A stretch of DNA of 64,000 nucleotides, taken from assembly GCF_022605725.1 (NCBI RefSeq), contig NC_065549.1, forward strand, positions 41,617,690-41,681,689, given 5' to 3'. The DNA is from Anthonomus grandis grandis. Its lineage: Eukaryota; Arthropoda; Insecta; Coleoptera; Curculionidae. A model generated the notes under the pieces. That model was not told where the DNA came from and ran no database searches. It worked only from the letters and a program-made list of their open reading frames with translations. Both the position numbers and the translations under genes were made by a program. Of the stretch, positions 53,754 through 64,000 are shown in pieces (within the stretch, counting starts at the first letter, position 1; each line of letters opens with the position of its first letter).

Positions 53754-55184
53754 TCTTTATTTGCTCATATACATCCAACAGCTTAGCATCGAAAAGTATA
53801 GACTATCAAACGCCAATAATACAGTGCATAAAGGGAGACATTAATGTATCAGATTTTTACCTACATAACATAGCAAACAAAAAACAATTTTGGTTCGCAT
53901 CAAAAATGCTCACTAAGTATATACATTTGTTATACAGGTATAAAAGTATAATATTCGATACATTTTGAGAGACTAGGTTAATTACTATTGTAGAAGTTAT
54001 CCAATGAGTACGGACAGATCTCCAAAATCAGGTTTTTCGTTACTTGCTTAAATCTATTTAAATGTAGTTGTTTTGTGGTTTTGGGTATTACATTGAAAAG
54101 TCTTATGGCATTAGTCATATAGCCCTTATGGGTCAGACTAAGCCGGTGTTGTGGAAGTAAGAGATTTCCCCCATGTCTGATGTCATATAATAGGTGCCTA
54201 CTATTTACTGTGCTAAATCTGAAAGAGTGTGTTCTAGCAAACATCAAATTGGTGGATGTATAGGCTAGGCATTGTCATGATTTTTAAATTTTTGAATAAA
54301 GGTCTACAACTATCTATTGGATTTTTGCAACTTAAATGCTCTCTGCCAGTCAGCCGAGTTACCCAACAGTCCATATGACAACTTTGATTGAAAAAGTCCC
54401 ATATACGCCGTTCTACATACTACTGGAGGCGCCAATTGAAAAATTCTGTGCAACAGAAAAAGAACCGACGAGAGTATTATTGCTAGATCTATTATATGGC
54501 TCTTCCATGATAATTTATTATTTAAATAAACACCCAGAAATTTCATCGCGTCTATTCTCTGATGTCTTTCCCTTAAAGAGAAATTAACCACCTCTGTTTT
54601 ATTTAGACTCAAACATAAGTTATTGTCAGCAAACAATGCTTTTAACTTGTGAAGTGTTGCACTAGTTCCATTCTGTAGTAAAATCAGATCTGAATGCCGA
54701 CTGAGAAGAGTTGTGTCATCCGCATATTGTACAGACATCACCTCTGAGAAGTGGGCGGGTAATTCATTTACATAAAGTAAAAACAGAAGAGGACCCAAGA
54801 TTGATCCCTGAGGCATCCCTGTTGTTATTGGAAGTACGGACTTCTTCCTCCACAAGTCACCATCTGCTGACGCTCACAAAGGTAGGACTGGATAAGTTCC
54901 AGGCAAATACCCCGGATACCATAAAAATCCAACTTGCTCAACAAAATATTATGCGAGATACAGTCGAACGCTTTTGAGAGGTCGCAGAAAATTGCACCCA
55001 CTGTCTTGCCTCCCTCAAATGCATTAACCAGGTAGTCTACCATTACCCTGAGTGCATCAGCAGTGGATCTTCCTTTTCGAAAGCCAAACAGCGCTGGTGA
55101 AAGTAAATTATGTTGATCAAAAAAAGATATGAGATGTTGATTTAGACAGAGCTCAATTGGCTTGGATAATATGTTTTTAGCTTT
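53754..55184 (-). mobile_element. LINE RT (- strand), 5'-truncated, related to its + strand neighbour
   Basis: Right to left: ILSKPIELCLNQHLISFFDQ, LFGFRKGRSTADALRVMVDY, GAIFCDLSKAFDCISHNILL (55043-54870). A frameshift at about 54840 follows, then TGMPQGSILGPLLFLLYVNE, VQYADDTTLLSRHSD with intact YADD, DAMKFLGVYLNNKLSWKSHI, and after a stop near 54310 the C-terminal HGGNLLLPQHRLSLTHKGYM (54180-54110). Ends in an (ATT)n tail. It is of the same LINE group as 55185-56586 but clearly diverged from it. Confidence 0.82.
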
Positions 55185-56586
55185 TTGGAGAGCGTCTATG
55201 TGTCCTTGAATTCTGGAGAGTCATCGGCGGCAGTGTTTTGTGATCTATCCAAAGCATTTGACTGTGTGGATCATGGAATACTGTTATCTAAGCTCGATAA
55301 ATATGGTTTTAGAGGCGTAGCATTGCGATGGCTTGAGTCCTATCTATCAAATCGTACTCAGAAGGTTTCAGTGTCTGGGCGTTTGTCTGCTTCTAGATCC
55401 CTAAAATGCGGCGTTCCCCAGGGTTCAGTGTTGGGACCACTGTTATTTTTACTGTATGTGGATGACTTGAGTTCATTGAAACTGCAGGGCAAGGTGGTTC
55501 AGTTTGCTGATGATACCACCATACTATGGAGCCATAAAAATTCTGACTATATTAAGACTTGTATCCTTGAAGACCTTCAGATTTTATCAGGGTGGTGTGC
55601 TTCCAACAGGCTCGTGTTTAATGTAAGAAAGACGTCTATTATGGGGTTTAAGTGCGATGTTCAGGGTCTGATGTTTGACGAAAATTCCCTCTTGCAGAAT
55701 AAAGAGTGCTGCAAGTTCCTAGGAATTACCATTGATGGTCGCCTTCGGTTTGAAGATCATATTTTACATTTAGCTGGGAAATTATCTTCTGGATGTTTCG
55801 CAGTAAGAATGGCAAAACAAGAGCTGGGAGGGGTGGTTGCACGTTCAGTGTACTTTTCACTTATTGAATCTCATATTCGGTATGGCTTGTCTTTTTGGGG
55901 TTTAACCAATAAGGGGCTACTTAACATTATCTTTGTTATTTAAAAAAAAGCAGTTAGATACCTGTGTTCTGCTAAGTTAAGAGATTCTTGCAAACCCCTC
56001 TTCATTTCTGAAAAAATCCTAACTCTTTTTTCACTCTTTATCTTAGAAACAGCTGCTCTTATTCACAAAATTCCCAAACTACCCTCTGACACTGGCCATT
56101 TGACTCGTCGTGTAAATGATGTTCCCCTACCTATTCCTACGTCTTCCCTTACCAAAAACTCATTAATTTACATAAGTAAAAAAATTTACAATCATGTTCC
56201 TCTGTGTGTTAGACATATATCGGATATTAAGAAATTTAAAAGAGAATTAAAGTCGCTTTTATTGTCTAAGGCATATTATAACCTGGATGACTTTTTTAAT
56301 GATAGGTTTTAACCTTGGACATGTTGGAAAGTTTTCTTTTTTTCCTTTTTTCTTCTCTAGTTTTGTCAACAAGTTTACCTTTATTTGGTAATTGATTGTT
56401 TTATTTAGTTATCTTTAATTTAAGTATGTTCAAAAAGTTTTGTCTTTTTGTGTTTAATTTTGTTCATTGTTTTGTCAATTTTTGAAATTGTATTTGTGTT
56501 TTGTTTTTTTAGTTTGTAGGATGCTTGTACACAAGATTATTCTTACGTAATATAGCACATTTTCTTTCTTTCTTTCTTTCTTTCTA
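55185..56586 (+). mobile_element. LINE RT (+ strand), 5'-truncated, joined head to head with the previous one
   Basis: The frame from about 55185 encodes SAAVFCDLSKAFDCVDHGIL, CGVPQGSVLGPLLFLLYVDD, VQFADDTTILWSHKNSD with intact FADD, and CCKFLGITIDGRLRFEDHIL, with a first stop at 55943. After one stop it continues KKAVRYLCSAKLRDSCKPLF and ends KAYYNLDDFFNDRF (56312). The 3' UTR ends in six TTTC units (56561-56584). It is truncated within the RT at almost the same point as its neighbour. Confidence 0.82.
56561..56584. repeat. (TTTC)6 microsatellite, 3' tail of the + strand LINE
   Basis: Six TTTC units at the 3' end of the LINE. Confidence 0.8.
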
Positions 56587-57507
56587 ATATCGGTATTATT
56601 GATATGGGTCGATGATTTCTTGGATCATCCATATTACCCTTTTTAAATATAGGAACAACTTTACTTAACTATTTTAAGCTTTTGTGGAAATGTACCAGAT
56701 GAAAAACATTTGTTTATTATTAGAGATAGTGGTAGAGCCAAACCATTTCCAAGTTGTTTCAATATTTTATTGCTCAAACCTAACAAAGTATTTTAGGGAA
56801 AAATTATTAAGAATATAAAATGTGTAGGACTAAAAAATTTGTGAAAATAGCTTCAGTGGTAAGCCGATAATGTATTAATTTTTTTTGGAAAATTAGGAAA
56901 AACTGTCTATTTTGCCAAAAATTTAGTCATACGGCCTTGAAGAAAGCGAATTTGGGCACAGTAACCTTCGAAAATAGACTCAGCACATTGTAAAATATTA
57001 AGTAATGTGAAATTTAATCGTAAAAATAGTAAAATCAATGAGATCCCACGCCCCTTAGTAGCCGGAGTATTAAGTATATCAATGCAATCGAATGTTTATA
57101 GTAATATTATCAAGAAATTAACTTTACGATCAAATAACAAAATATATGTTTTTTTGTATTTTTTCCTGTAGAATTTAATGGTGTAATCAGATTTTTTGTT
57201 TTTTAAAAAATTTAAACAAATTCTTAACAATTATTGTAAAAATTTTAATTTTTTTAGTTTTTTGCATTTTTGAGCACATTTTTAAATAGCAAGTCTATTT
57301 TTTTTTTATTTTATCTGAAAGTAGATAAAAAAATTCACTTTTCATCCCCTCAAAACTTTACTTCCCTTAACCTGCTCCTGCATGAATTTTTTTCTCGTTC
57401 CTGATACCCCCCAAACCTTTTCCGGATAACAATTTTTTCCCTAAAAAGTACAATTCGCCTAGACTATTAAATCAAAAAGAACTTTCGCGGATCGAAAAAG
57501 AGCCTGA
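56587..57507. other. No recognisable gene
   Basis: AT-rich sequence with T-runs; nothing recognised before the start of the transposase-like frame. Confidence 0.45.
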
Positions 57508-58391
57508 CAGAGAGTTATTAGCTTTTGTAGCTATCTCCAGGCAGTATTACCTTGCCCGAAAGGTAATGCATCCTCTTTCTATTACGCGTCCAAGTTAAAT
57601 GTATTTAATTTTACAATTTGTGACATGAAAACAAAAGCAGTTTTATGTTACGTGTGGCATGAGGCACAAGGTCATAGAGGAGCCAATGAGATAGGTACGT
57701 GTGTCTTCAATTATTTAAAACATTTGAAAGAAACTTTTAATAGCGATAGAGACTTAATATTTTAACCGATACCTGTGCTGGACAACCGAAAAACAGGTTT
57801 TTAGTTTCAAATTCAATACATTTATGCGGTTACACACCTATCAAAAATTAATAGTATTACTCATAAATACTTAATTTCCGGACACTCTCAAAATGCATGT
57901 GATAACGCCCATGCTTTAATTGCAAAAAAAACATAAAGCGTTCTTTGAAATCTGGCCCAATTTACGTTCCAGAACAATATGTGACGTTAATCAGAACTAC
58001 GAAAAAGACCGGAGAACTTTACCATGTTCAAGAAATGTCATACAGCGATTTCTATGACTGTAAAGCTTTGGCTAACTCTGTAGGCATAGGAACTAACTTA
58101 CCATTTAAAATTTCCGATGTACAAGTTTTAAAAGTGCAAAAGAATAATCCAGATAAGATTTTCTATAAAATGTGTTTTGAACAAGAAAACTTTGACGACG
58201 TAGATATAGAAAAGCCTAGGACCATAAGAGGAAGAATAACAGGGCCAATCAATGGGTTATTATTAGCTTATCAAAATAAAATTGGAATAAGCGATAATAA
58301 AAAGAAAAGCCTACTTTCATTATTTAATGAAAACACCAATAAAGGTTCTGCTATTCCTAAAATTTATAAAAGTTACTATAATAACCTTTAG
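57508..58391 (+). pseudogene. Unclassified transposase-like protein (YLQAVLPCP / CAGQ / GHSQN family), copy 1
   Basis: Reading across two indels gives FCSYLQAVLPCPKGNASSFY, YASKLNVFNFTICD, YVWHEAQGHRGANEIGTCVF, TDTCAGQPKNRF, SITHKYLISGHSQNACDNAH, then SGPIYVPEQYVTLIRT, MSYSDFYDCKAL and a C-terminal NKKKSLLSLFNENTNKGSAI ending YYNNL. The indels lie at about 57764 and in an A8 run near 57922-57929. Frames with this motif order occur widely in insect genomes as uncharacterised, probably transposon-derived proteins; I cannot assign a superfamily. In what I recall of the family the first motif is FDLQ; here the Asp is Tyr. A second copy lies on the - strand at 61-64 kb. The RNase H-like nuclease idea is inference. 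Confidence 0.6.
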
Positions 58392-59105
58392 GTAAACCAC
58401 TTATTAATATCCTGCTGTTATAATCTTGAGTGTTTTTTATCCTTATTAATTTTAAGTTTTATGTTTTCTGTAATTAATCTTACATAATTATGTAGGTACT
58501 TATGTTTTGTGTTTATGTTTTGTGCAATATAGCAGTTCTTTTAAGATGAAAATTTAAACTTTTAGGAACGAAATCGTCTTTTATTTTAATGTTTTTCATA
58601 CATTTTATTTTAAAAAAGGGATACGTGTTTATAAGAAACACTGTCATAAGTCGAAACAAATTTAAAAAAAAACACTGTTTTGTATAAAGTTTTGGAAAAT
58701 TGGCATCACCTTTTGCCAAAAAATTGCTAAATGTATAATTTTTATAAATTTTTGCTTATAGAATACAATTTATTTAGTTAAAATATTAAAAAATTGTATT
58801 AAATTTTTTTAAATGCCTCTCCTGAATAATTTGTTATTTTGACTTGAGTCGTTATTCTTTCAAATGAGCGATATAACACTGGACAATATACAGTGCATCC
58901 CAAAAGTTATGAAGTTTGTATATACAGGGTTGCTCAAAAATAAATCACGACCATCAACTTCATTTTTTCAAATGAAAGCACCTTTTTTTATTTCATCTTT
59001 GAATTTCGCGTGGAATTCTACGTATGTTTCATGCATCATGTCCTATAGCTAAAGTCAACAGTTATCAAAAAAAAGACGATTCATGTAACAAATAAAAAAA
59101 GAACA
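58392..59105. other. No recognisable gene
   Basis: AT-rich. TATACAGGG-type motifs near 58890 and 58920 may belong to the right-hand neighbour's terminal repeat but no partner end was fixed. Confidence 0.4.
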
Positions 59106-59109
59106 AAAA

Positions 59110-60169
59110 TTAAGTTAAATGTTCAAAATGGTTGCCATTCACGGCTTGGCAATATTCAAGGCGATCAATAAATAAAGTCTCGTTGCACATTTTCAATTAT
59201 TTCCGGAATTATGGCGCGCAATTCTCTGCGAATTCTCTCTTTTAAGTCTTCTAGATTATTTGGCCTATTAACAAATACCTTCGACTTGAGGTATCCCCAA
59301 AAAAAAAAAAAGTCCATTGGTGTTAGGTCAGGCGACCTAGCAGGCCATTCGATGGGTTTTATCCACCGATTGGGAAAGGTTTTATCCAGAAATGTACGCA
59401 CAGTGGCAGCATAGTGCGGAGGAGCGCCATCTTGCTGGAAAATTAGTTCTTCGTCAGGATAGTCTGGGTCCAATGGATTTGTAAATAAAGCTAATAATGC
59501 TGGAACTAATTCAAATTGTAGAAAATCGAGATACACTTGTCCCGTTAAAGTCTGTTCAAAGAAAAAGGGACCTATTACTCTTCCACGCACTATTTCACAC
59601 CACACATTTAGTTTTTGAGGGTACTGGGTGTTTACCTTCATCATCCAATGCGAATTTTTGTCTGTTCACACTACCATTCAAACAGAATGTTGCTTCATCG
59701 GAAAAAATAATATTTGTTACTAAGTTATTATTTAGATTGCACATGTTTTGTAAGCGTTCACAAAACTCATTTCGCCTATCGAAATCGTCATCAAATAACT
59801 CTTGCACAGGAATAACTTTGTAGGGGGTCATATTTGTGCTTTTTAACTATTCGGTGAACTGTAGATTTCGCCATGTGTAAATTTGCCCCAATCTGCGACA
59901 GAGGGGTGCATGGATTTTCTTCCAAAGAACGTAAAACGTCAAGTTGTTTATTTTCATCTCGAGCAGGACGACCAGATTTCGGCAGATCTCTAACATGACC
60001 GAATTCTCTAAATTTAGCCTCTATTCTACACCACCTTTTGACATATCGAAGGACGATCAGAATGGATTTCATTGAATAATTGAGCAGCTTCTCTTTGAGT
60101 ACGTGTTCTATCACCAAACCCAACCATGCACAGAATTTCTATTTTTTCTCGTTCCGTTAACTTTACCAT
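59110..60169 (-). mobile_element. Tc1/mariner-superfamily transposase (DD41D-like, three residues short), frame-broken
   Basis: From the ATG at 60169: MVKLTEREKIEILCMVGFGD, then GRPARDENKQLDVLRSLEEN, a second helix-turn-helix (LSQIGANLHMAKSTVHRIVK), IIFSDEATFCLNGSVNRQ with the first Asp, WCEIVRGRVIGPFFFEQTLT, IFQQDGAPPHYAATVRTFLD with the second Asp, WPARSPDLTPMDFFFFWGYL with the third Asp, ending HFEHLT. The last two Asp are 38 residues apart; relatives of the DD41D type have three more residues in the RWI..PIEWP loop. Frameshifts near 60030, 59830, 59650 and 59165. Terminal repeats not found. Confidence 0.82.
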
Positions 60170-61043
60170 TGTGATAACCGCAATTTTGCTCGTACACTTC
60201 ATACTTGACAATATCTGTTTGGCGTACAACTGTCATACAGTTTCTATGAAAATACACGATCACCAGCCAACAATAAAAAAACACGAATGAATGGAATTTT
60301 GCTCTGTATAAAAATTCTCAGGGATAAGGTGACTCGTAAGGTAAATTTCAATAATAATGTTTGGTCGTATTTTTTTCGATAACTGTGGACTTTACGTCGT
60401 CGCCTTGCACACATAGGGGCGTATCTGAAATATTTGTATTTTACAGGAAAAGCATTTTAAGATGTTGGCTCAAGAGAAACTCTCGCTGTGATTAAACGGT
60501 TCGGAATTTGCGGCTTAAATTGTGTGCTCATGTGGGCATCTATGATTAGAACAATTTGCTATTATGAAATTTTAGATAAATTTTCCAGTTTTTCCAAAAA
60601 TCAAAAAAAGATTGAGATACGTCTTTTTGTGTGCTGTAAGCTGTTAATGTTTTAAAAAATTTACGCCCTTTGCAAAATAACAACCCATGGTAATCAAACT
60701 TTTATTCGAAAAATTAAACATTTATTAAGTTTCAAATTAACCTAGTACTTCAGAGAAATGAGAAGTGGAAATCCTGGCCTGGCCTTAAAAAAAATTCTTA
60801 TCGCAAAAAAATAAACATAGGTTCCTTAGCGCCCTTAACACTATCAGCTTTATAAGAATTAGTAAACATTTTTGTTAATTTTTTAACTTAAAAAATATAT
60901 CATAATAAACCAAAAGTAAAAAACGATAAAAATAGGGACTTATTCATGTGGAAGAGATCTGTAAAATGACACATGCTCCAGAGATCGAATTACAGGAGTT
61001 TCTTCACTGCACAAAGAAATTAGGTCCTGATATTTTAGACATG
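60170..61043. other. No recognisable gene
   Basis: AT-rich sequence; no motif recognised. Confidence 0.45.
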
Positions 61044-61388
61044 TTATCTTTGGTCGTTCATTGTTAAGTTCTCTGAGGGAAAAATGATGTTTGTTCTCTT
61101 CAATGTGAGGCTTCTATAATGTTCATCACAGTGAGACACTTTAAAAAAAATATTATCTGGACTTTCCTTTTTAATTTTAATTTCAAAGACTTCTGTCCAG
61201 TTGATTTGGTTTCTGTCATCATCTTGGCGTATGCTTAAAACTCTTAAATCTTTCGGCAAGCCTTTAAAATCTATGAAATCAGAATAATTCATTGGAATTA
61301 CATTATAGGGATTTTTAGCCCTAGATAGTCTAAAAATCGGAATCAACTGAGATGGAACAATATGTTTTTTGAATGCGAAATGGCATTA
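61044..61388 (-). pseudogene. Unclassified transposase-like protein, copy 2, C-terminal part
   Basis: The - strand reads AISHSKKHIVPSQLIPIFRL, SRAKNPYNVIPMNYSDFIDF, KGLPKDLRVLS, with the VPSQ...(F/Y)xVxxMxxxDFxDxK pattern of copy 1 (VPEQ...MSYSDFYDCK). Its preceding part lies beyond the DD41D element at 63730-63860. The C-terminus differs from copy 1 and stops early. Confidence 0.6.
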
Positions 61389-61886
61389 CACTGTGTCCCA
61401 TTTTGGATGAGACTGCAGGGTATCTCTGTCATTTTTTAAGATAGAGCTTTGCGGTTTTCGCGACCCTGTATCACTTTTTTGTAAAACTTTTAAAGCCACA
61501 AACAGAAATATTCTAACTACTTTTGTTCCTGAAATACAGGGCGAAAACGAAAATGTTCACTTTTGGAGATGTTATTATTTCTCAGGCCCTGTATAAGATA
61601 GAATAAAAATGAAAACTGCTTATAATAGATATTTTTACATAAAAGTCAGTGGCGTATTTAATTTTTTTTCCCAATGCACTGTTTTTAAGATTGGGCACAA
61701 ACTTGGTATTTTTTAAATGGAACACCCTGTATATTTTAACGTCAAATTTTTGCATTTTTTTTTCTGAATACATTGATGTATCACAACCTAATCTTTGATA
61801 AATTTTAGCTCAAAGAATTAGAAAAATCCATATTTATGTTTATTTTTTTAATAGTAGGCCATGAATTCTTTGACACATGCATAAAA
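61389..61886 (+). repeat. Left long terminal inverted repeat of the DD41D element
   Basis: Pairs with 63230-63727. Contains several short CCCTGTAT-type motifs (about 61464, 61548, 61587 and 61735), possible repeated transposase sites. Confidence 0.9.
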
Positions 61887-61948
61887 AAATATTTTGTTTA
61901 TTGCATTCATGGAAACTAAGTCACAAACAGACTCAATACATATCAATA

Positions 61949-62981
61949 ATGATGGCTGACGGTGAAAATATGGAATTCCAAAATTTTGAAAAGTATAATA
62001 TTATAAAATGTTTAAACCTTTCTAACGAAAATGTCGAAGCGGCGCAGCAATTATATTTAAATAGGGAAAGCTCTAGCTTATTTTATTTTGTTACAAAATT
62101 CAAAAAATAACAAAGATCTTATTAGGTTTCCAGAAAGACGTCAGCCATCTCGGGCTACGGTATTCCGGTTAAAATCTAATCTTTTAAATTATGGCTGCTA
62201 TTCAAAACCTAGGCAACCCCATGTTGATAGAAATGAAGCTGGCGAAATTAATGTTTTAGCGTGTGTGGAAGCAAGACCCCAAATTTCCTGTAGAAAGAAA
62301 ATTTTAAAAAAGCATAAATTTAAACCGTATAAGATAAATATTATTCAAGAATTGCATCCTGACGATCCGTTTAAACGACTGGAATTTTCTAATTGGTTTT
62401 TAACCAAAACTAATGAAGATCCGGATTTTGTAAAAAAGGTAATATGGCCTGACGAATCCCATATAAGCAGTAGTGGCATATTTGATAGGCAAAATACCAG
62501 ACATTGGTATCAAGAAAACCAACATATTACTTTTGAACGACAGCAACAAGGCCGATTTGGTTTTAGTGTTTCCTGTTTTGTATTGGGCACTAAAATTGTA
62601 TATATAATTTTTGAGGGTAGCTTAACTGCCCAACGATATCTAAATATATTGCAAAATAATTTGCCAGAGTTGCTGGAGGACATACCTTTAGCCCAGCGAC
62701 ATCAAATATATTTCCAGCAAGATGGAGCGCCCGCTCATAATTCAAGGGTAGTTAGAGAATATTTAAGTGCCCATTTTGATAGACGTTGGATTGGCACACA
62801 CGGGCCAATCAGATGGCCCCCGAGGTCACCGGACTTAAGTGTTTTGGACTTTTTTGTATGGTCGTACTTAAAAAATAAAATTTATGCAAATCGGCATAAT
62901 AATATAAATGAACTCCGAGCGACAACTGAAGAAGCATTCATAAACTTACAAAGCCAACCCTTTATAATTTTAAATGCCTGA
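61949..62981 (+). pseudogene. DD41D transposase, disrupted near the N-terminus
   Basis: The first frame (ATG 61949) reads YNIIKCLNLSNENVEAAQQL and stops at 62108. The main frame resumes with RFPERRQPSRATVFRLKSNL (62113 on), the helix-turn-helix, and is open to 62981: KVIWPDESHISSSG with the first Asp, TRHWYQENQHITFERQQQG, IYFQQDGAPAHNSRVVREYL with the second Asp, and RWPPRSPDLSVLDFFVWSYL with the third. Counting from QQD to VLD gives 41 residues between, hence DD41D. The join between the frames carries about 60 bases of extra sequence, either an insertion or an unrecognised intron. If the latter, the gene could be intact. Confidence 0.85.
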
Positions 62982-63229
62982 TACAAAATAGACAGCAGTT
63001 TGAACAGTTTTATTAAATTTATATTTGTTGTTTTTTTTTTGGTTTTTGTAATTAATTTTCTAATTTGATTCTTGTAATTACTAATTAGTTTTTAATGTTA
63101 AACCTGGGCCGATATATTTTTTTTTGTTTTTAACATTTTTATGCTTATATTAATATTTTAAGTTAATGTTTAAAATATAGTTAAATAAACAGGTTTAAAT
63201 CACATGGTGTTTTAAAAAAGTAATAATTA

Positions 63230-63727
63230 AATGCATGTGTGTAAGAATTCATGGTCTACTATTAAAAACAAAAATAAATATGGTTTTTCTGATTTTTGAA
63301 GCTAAAATCTACTACTTACTTGAAGAATAGGTTGTGATACATCAATGTATTCAGAAAAAAAAATGCAAAAATTTGACGTTAAAATATACAGGGTGTTCCA
63401 TTTAAAAAATACCAAGTTTGTGCCCAATCTTAAAAACAGTGCATTGGGAAAAAAAATTAAATACGCCACTGACTTATGTAAAAATATCTATTATAAGCAG
63501 TTTTCATTTTTATTCTATCTTATACAGGGCCTGAGAAATAATAACATCTCCAAAAGTGAACATTTTCGTTTTCGCCCTGTATTTCAGGAACAAAAGTAGT
63601 TAGAATATTTCTGTTTGTGGCTTTAAAAGTTTTACAAAAAAGTGATACAGGGTCGCGAAAACCGCAAAGCTCTATCTTAAAAAATGACAGAGATACCCTG
63701 CAGTCTCATCCAAAATGGGACACAGTG
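63230..63727 (-). repeat. Right long terminal inverted repeat of the DD41D element
   Basis: Complement of 61389-61886; see that entry. Confidence 0.9.
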
Positions 63728-63729
63728 TA

Positions 63730-63990
63730 CTTATGGCACTATGGACTGAGTCCCCTTCACTTTGACCATGAAAGGGCTCAAAAAATCGAAGACGAATTTG
63801 CCTAATGTTCTTGCTGCTTCTTACAAAATATAGTAACATTATAGTGTATCTAAGATACGCCTTTTTGTCTGCTGTTTTAAAATGACTTGATGAGATACCC
63901 CTAAACAGTTGCGTGCATAACCCAGGCAATAAATTATATTGAGTTACGCCCTTTTGAGAGCAGCTAGAAAACACCAAATTTGTCAACCTC
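63730..63990 (-). pseudogene. Unclassified transposase-like protein, copy 2, middle part
   Basis: Read leftward, the - strand gives SSKNIRQIRLRFFEPFHGQS, then EGDSVHSAIS up to the TA target of the DD41D element. This matches the ITHKYLISGHSQNACDNAHALI block of copy 1 (G/F-H-x-Q-x-x-x-D-x-x-H). Sequence further right runs out of the window in poor frames. Confidence 0.6.
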
Positions 63991-64000
63991 CGGGCGAAAT

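Larger units (their letters stand above)
61389..63727 (+). mobile_element. 2.34-kb DD41D-type Tc1/mariner-superfamily transposon with ~500-bp terminal inverted repeats
   Basis: TA at 61387-61388 and 63728-63729 flank ends starting CACTGTGTCCCATTTTGG. The inverted repeats run 61389-61886 and 63230-63727. The outer 410 bp or so differ only by a 2-base indel (ACATAAAAG vs ACATAAG); the inner 90 bp are more diverged. The element interrupts the copy-2 transposase-like gene, and its removal with one TA restores that frame as GDSVHSAISNAISHSKK. Confidence 0.92.

Noticed and set aside
58884..60312. Possible terminal inverted repeats (TATACAG at both sides) of the 59-60 kb transposase
   Set aside because: Similarity ends after about seven bases; too weak to define ends.

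Overview
This is nuclear DNA of an animal, most likely an insect. It is AT-rich and carries one multi-exon host gene whose exons sit behind GT/AG splice sites. Insect-type transposable elements (TEs) in every state of decay fill almost everything else. The species cannot be named from the window.

Host gene. Nine exons on the + strand between 16194 and 39144 join without a frame break into 740 codons plus a stop. They encode the ortholog of the adaptor Dok-7: the end of a PH domain, an IRS-type PTB domain, two adjacent YxxP sites, then a long Ser-rich tail with YxxM and YxN motifs and a C-terminal YLSL. The first part of the PH domain is missing and probably lies upstream of the window. Only about 2.2 kb of the gene's 23 kb is coding. 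Its introns hold a LINE with an open 779-codon frame (16863-19761), LINE remnants on both strands, a Helitron, several MITEs and a Tc1-like remnant.

Layout. 1-16 kb: RTE-like LINE debris, two copies of one LTR family, a mariner remnant, two PIF/Harbinger fragments (one with a MADF exon, one with a BESS exon plus transposase end). 16-39 kb: Dok-7 and its TE-filled introns. 39-44.5 kb: a pogo-like element just past the Dok-7 stop, then a piggyBac remnant. 46.9-48.2 kb: a Penelope-like element (PLE) inserted in a third LTR copy. 48.4-52.5 kb: an RTE-like end split by a MITE, then a second pogo-like element. 53.7-56.6 kb: two LINEs joined 5' end to 5' end. 57.5-64 kb: two decayed copies of an unclassified transposase-like family. 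One of them is split by a young Tc1/mariner-superfamily element of the DD41D type with inverted repeats of about 500 bp.

Most notable: (1) two hammerhead-ribozyme-like folds, one in the PLE tail and one on the - strand at 23.6 kb; in the first, the core C3-G8 pair is replaced by U3-A8; (2) insertions where removing the element and one target-site copy restores the host reading frame exactly (Helitron, a TA-MITE, the DD41D element and probably a second MITE); (3) the unclassified family with a GHSQN..DNAH-type motif; (4) the conserved YDVP/YDTP pair in the insect Dok-7.
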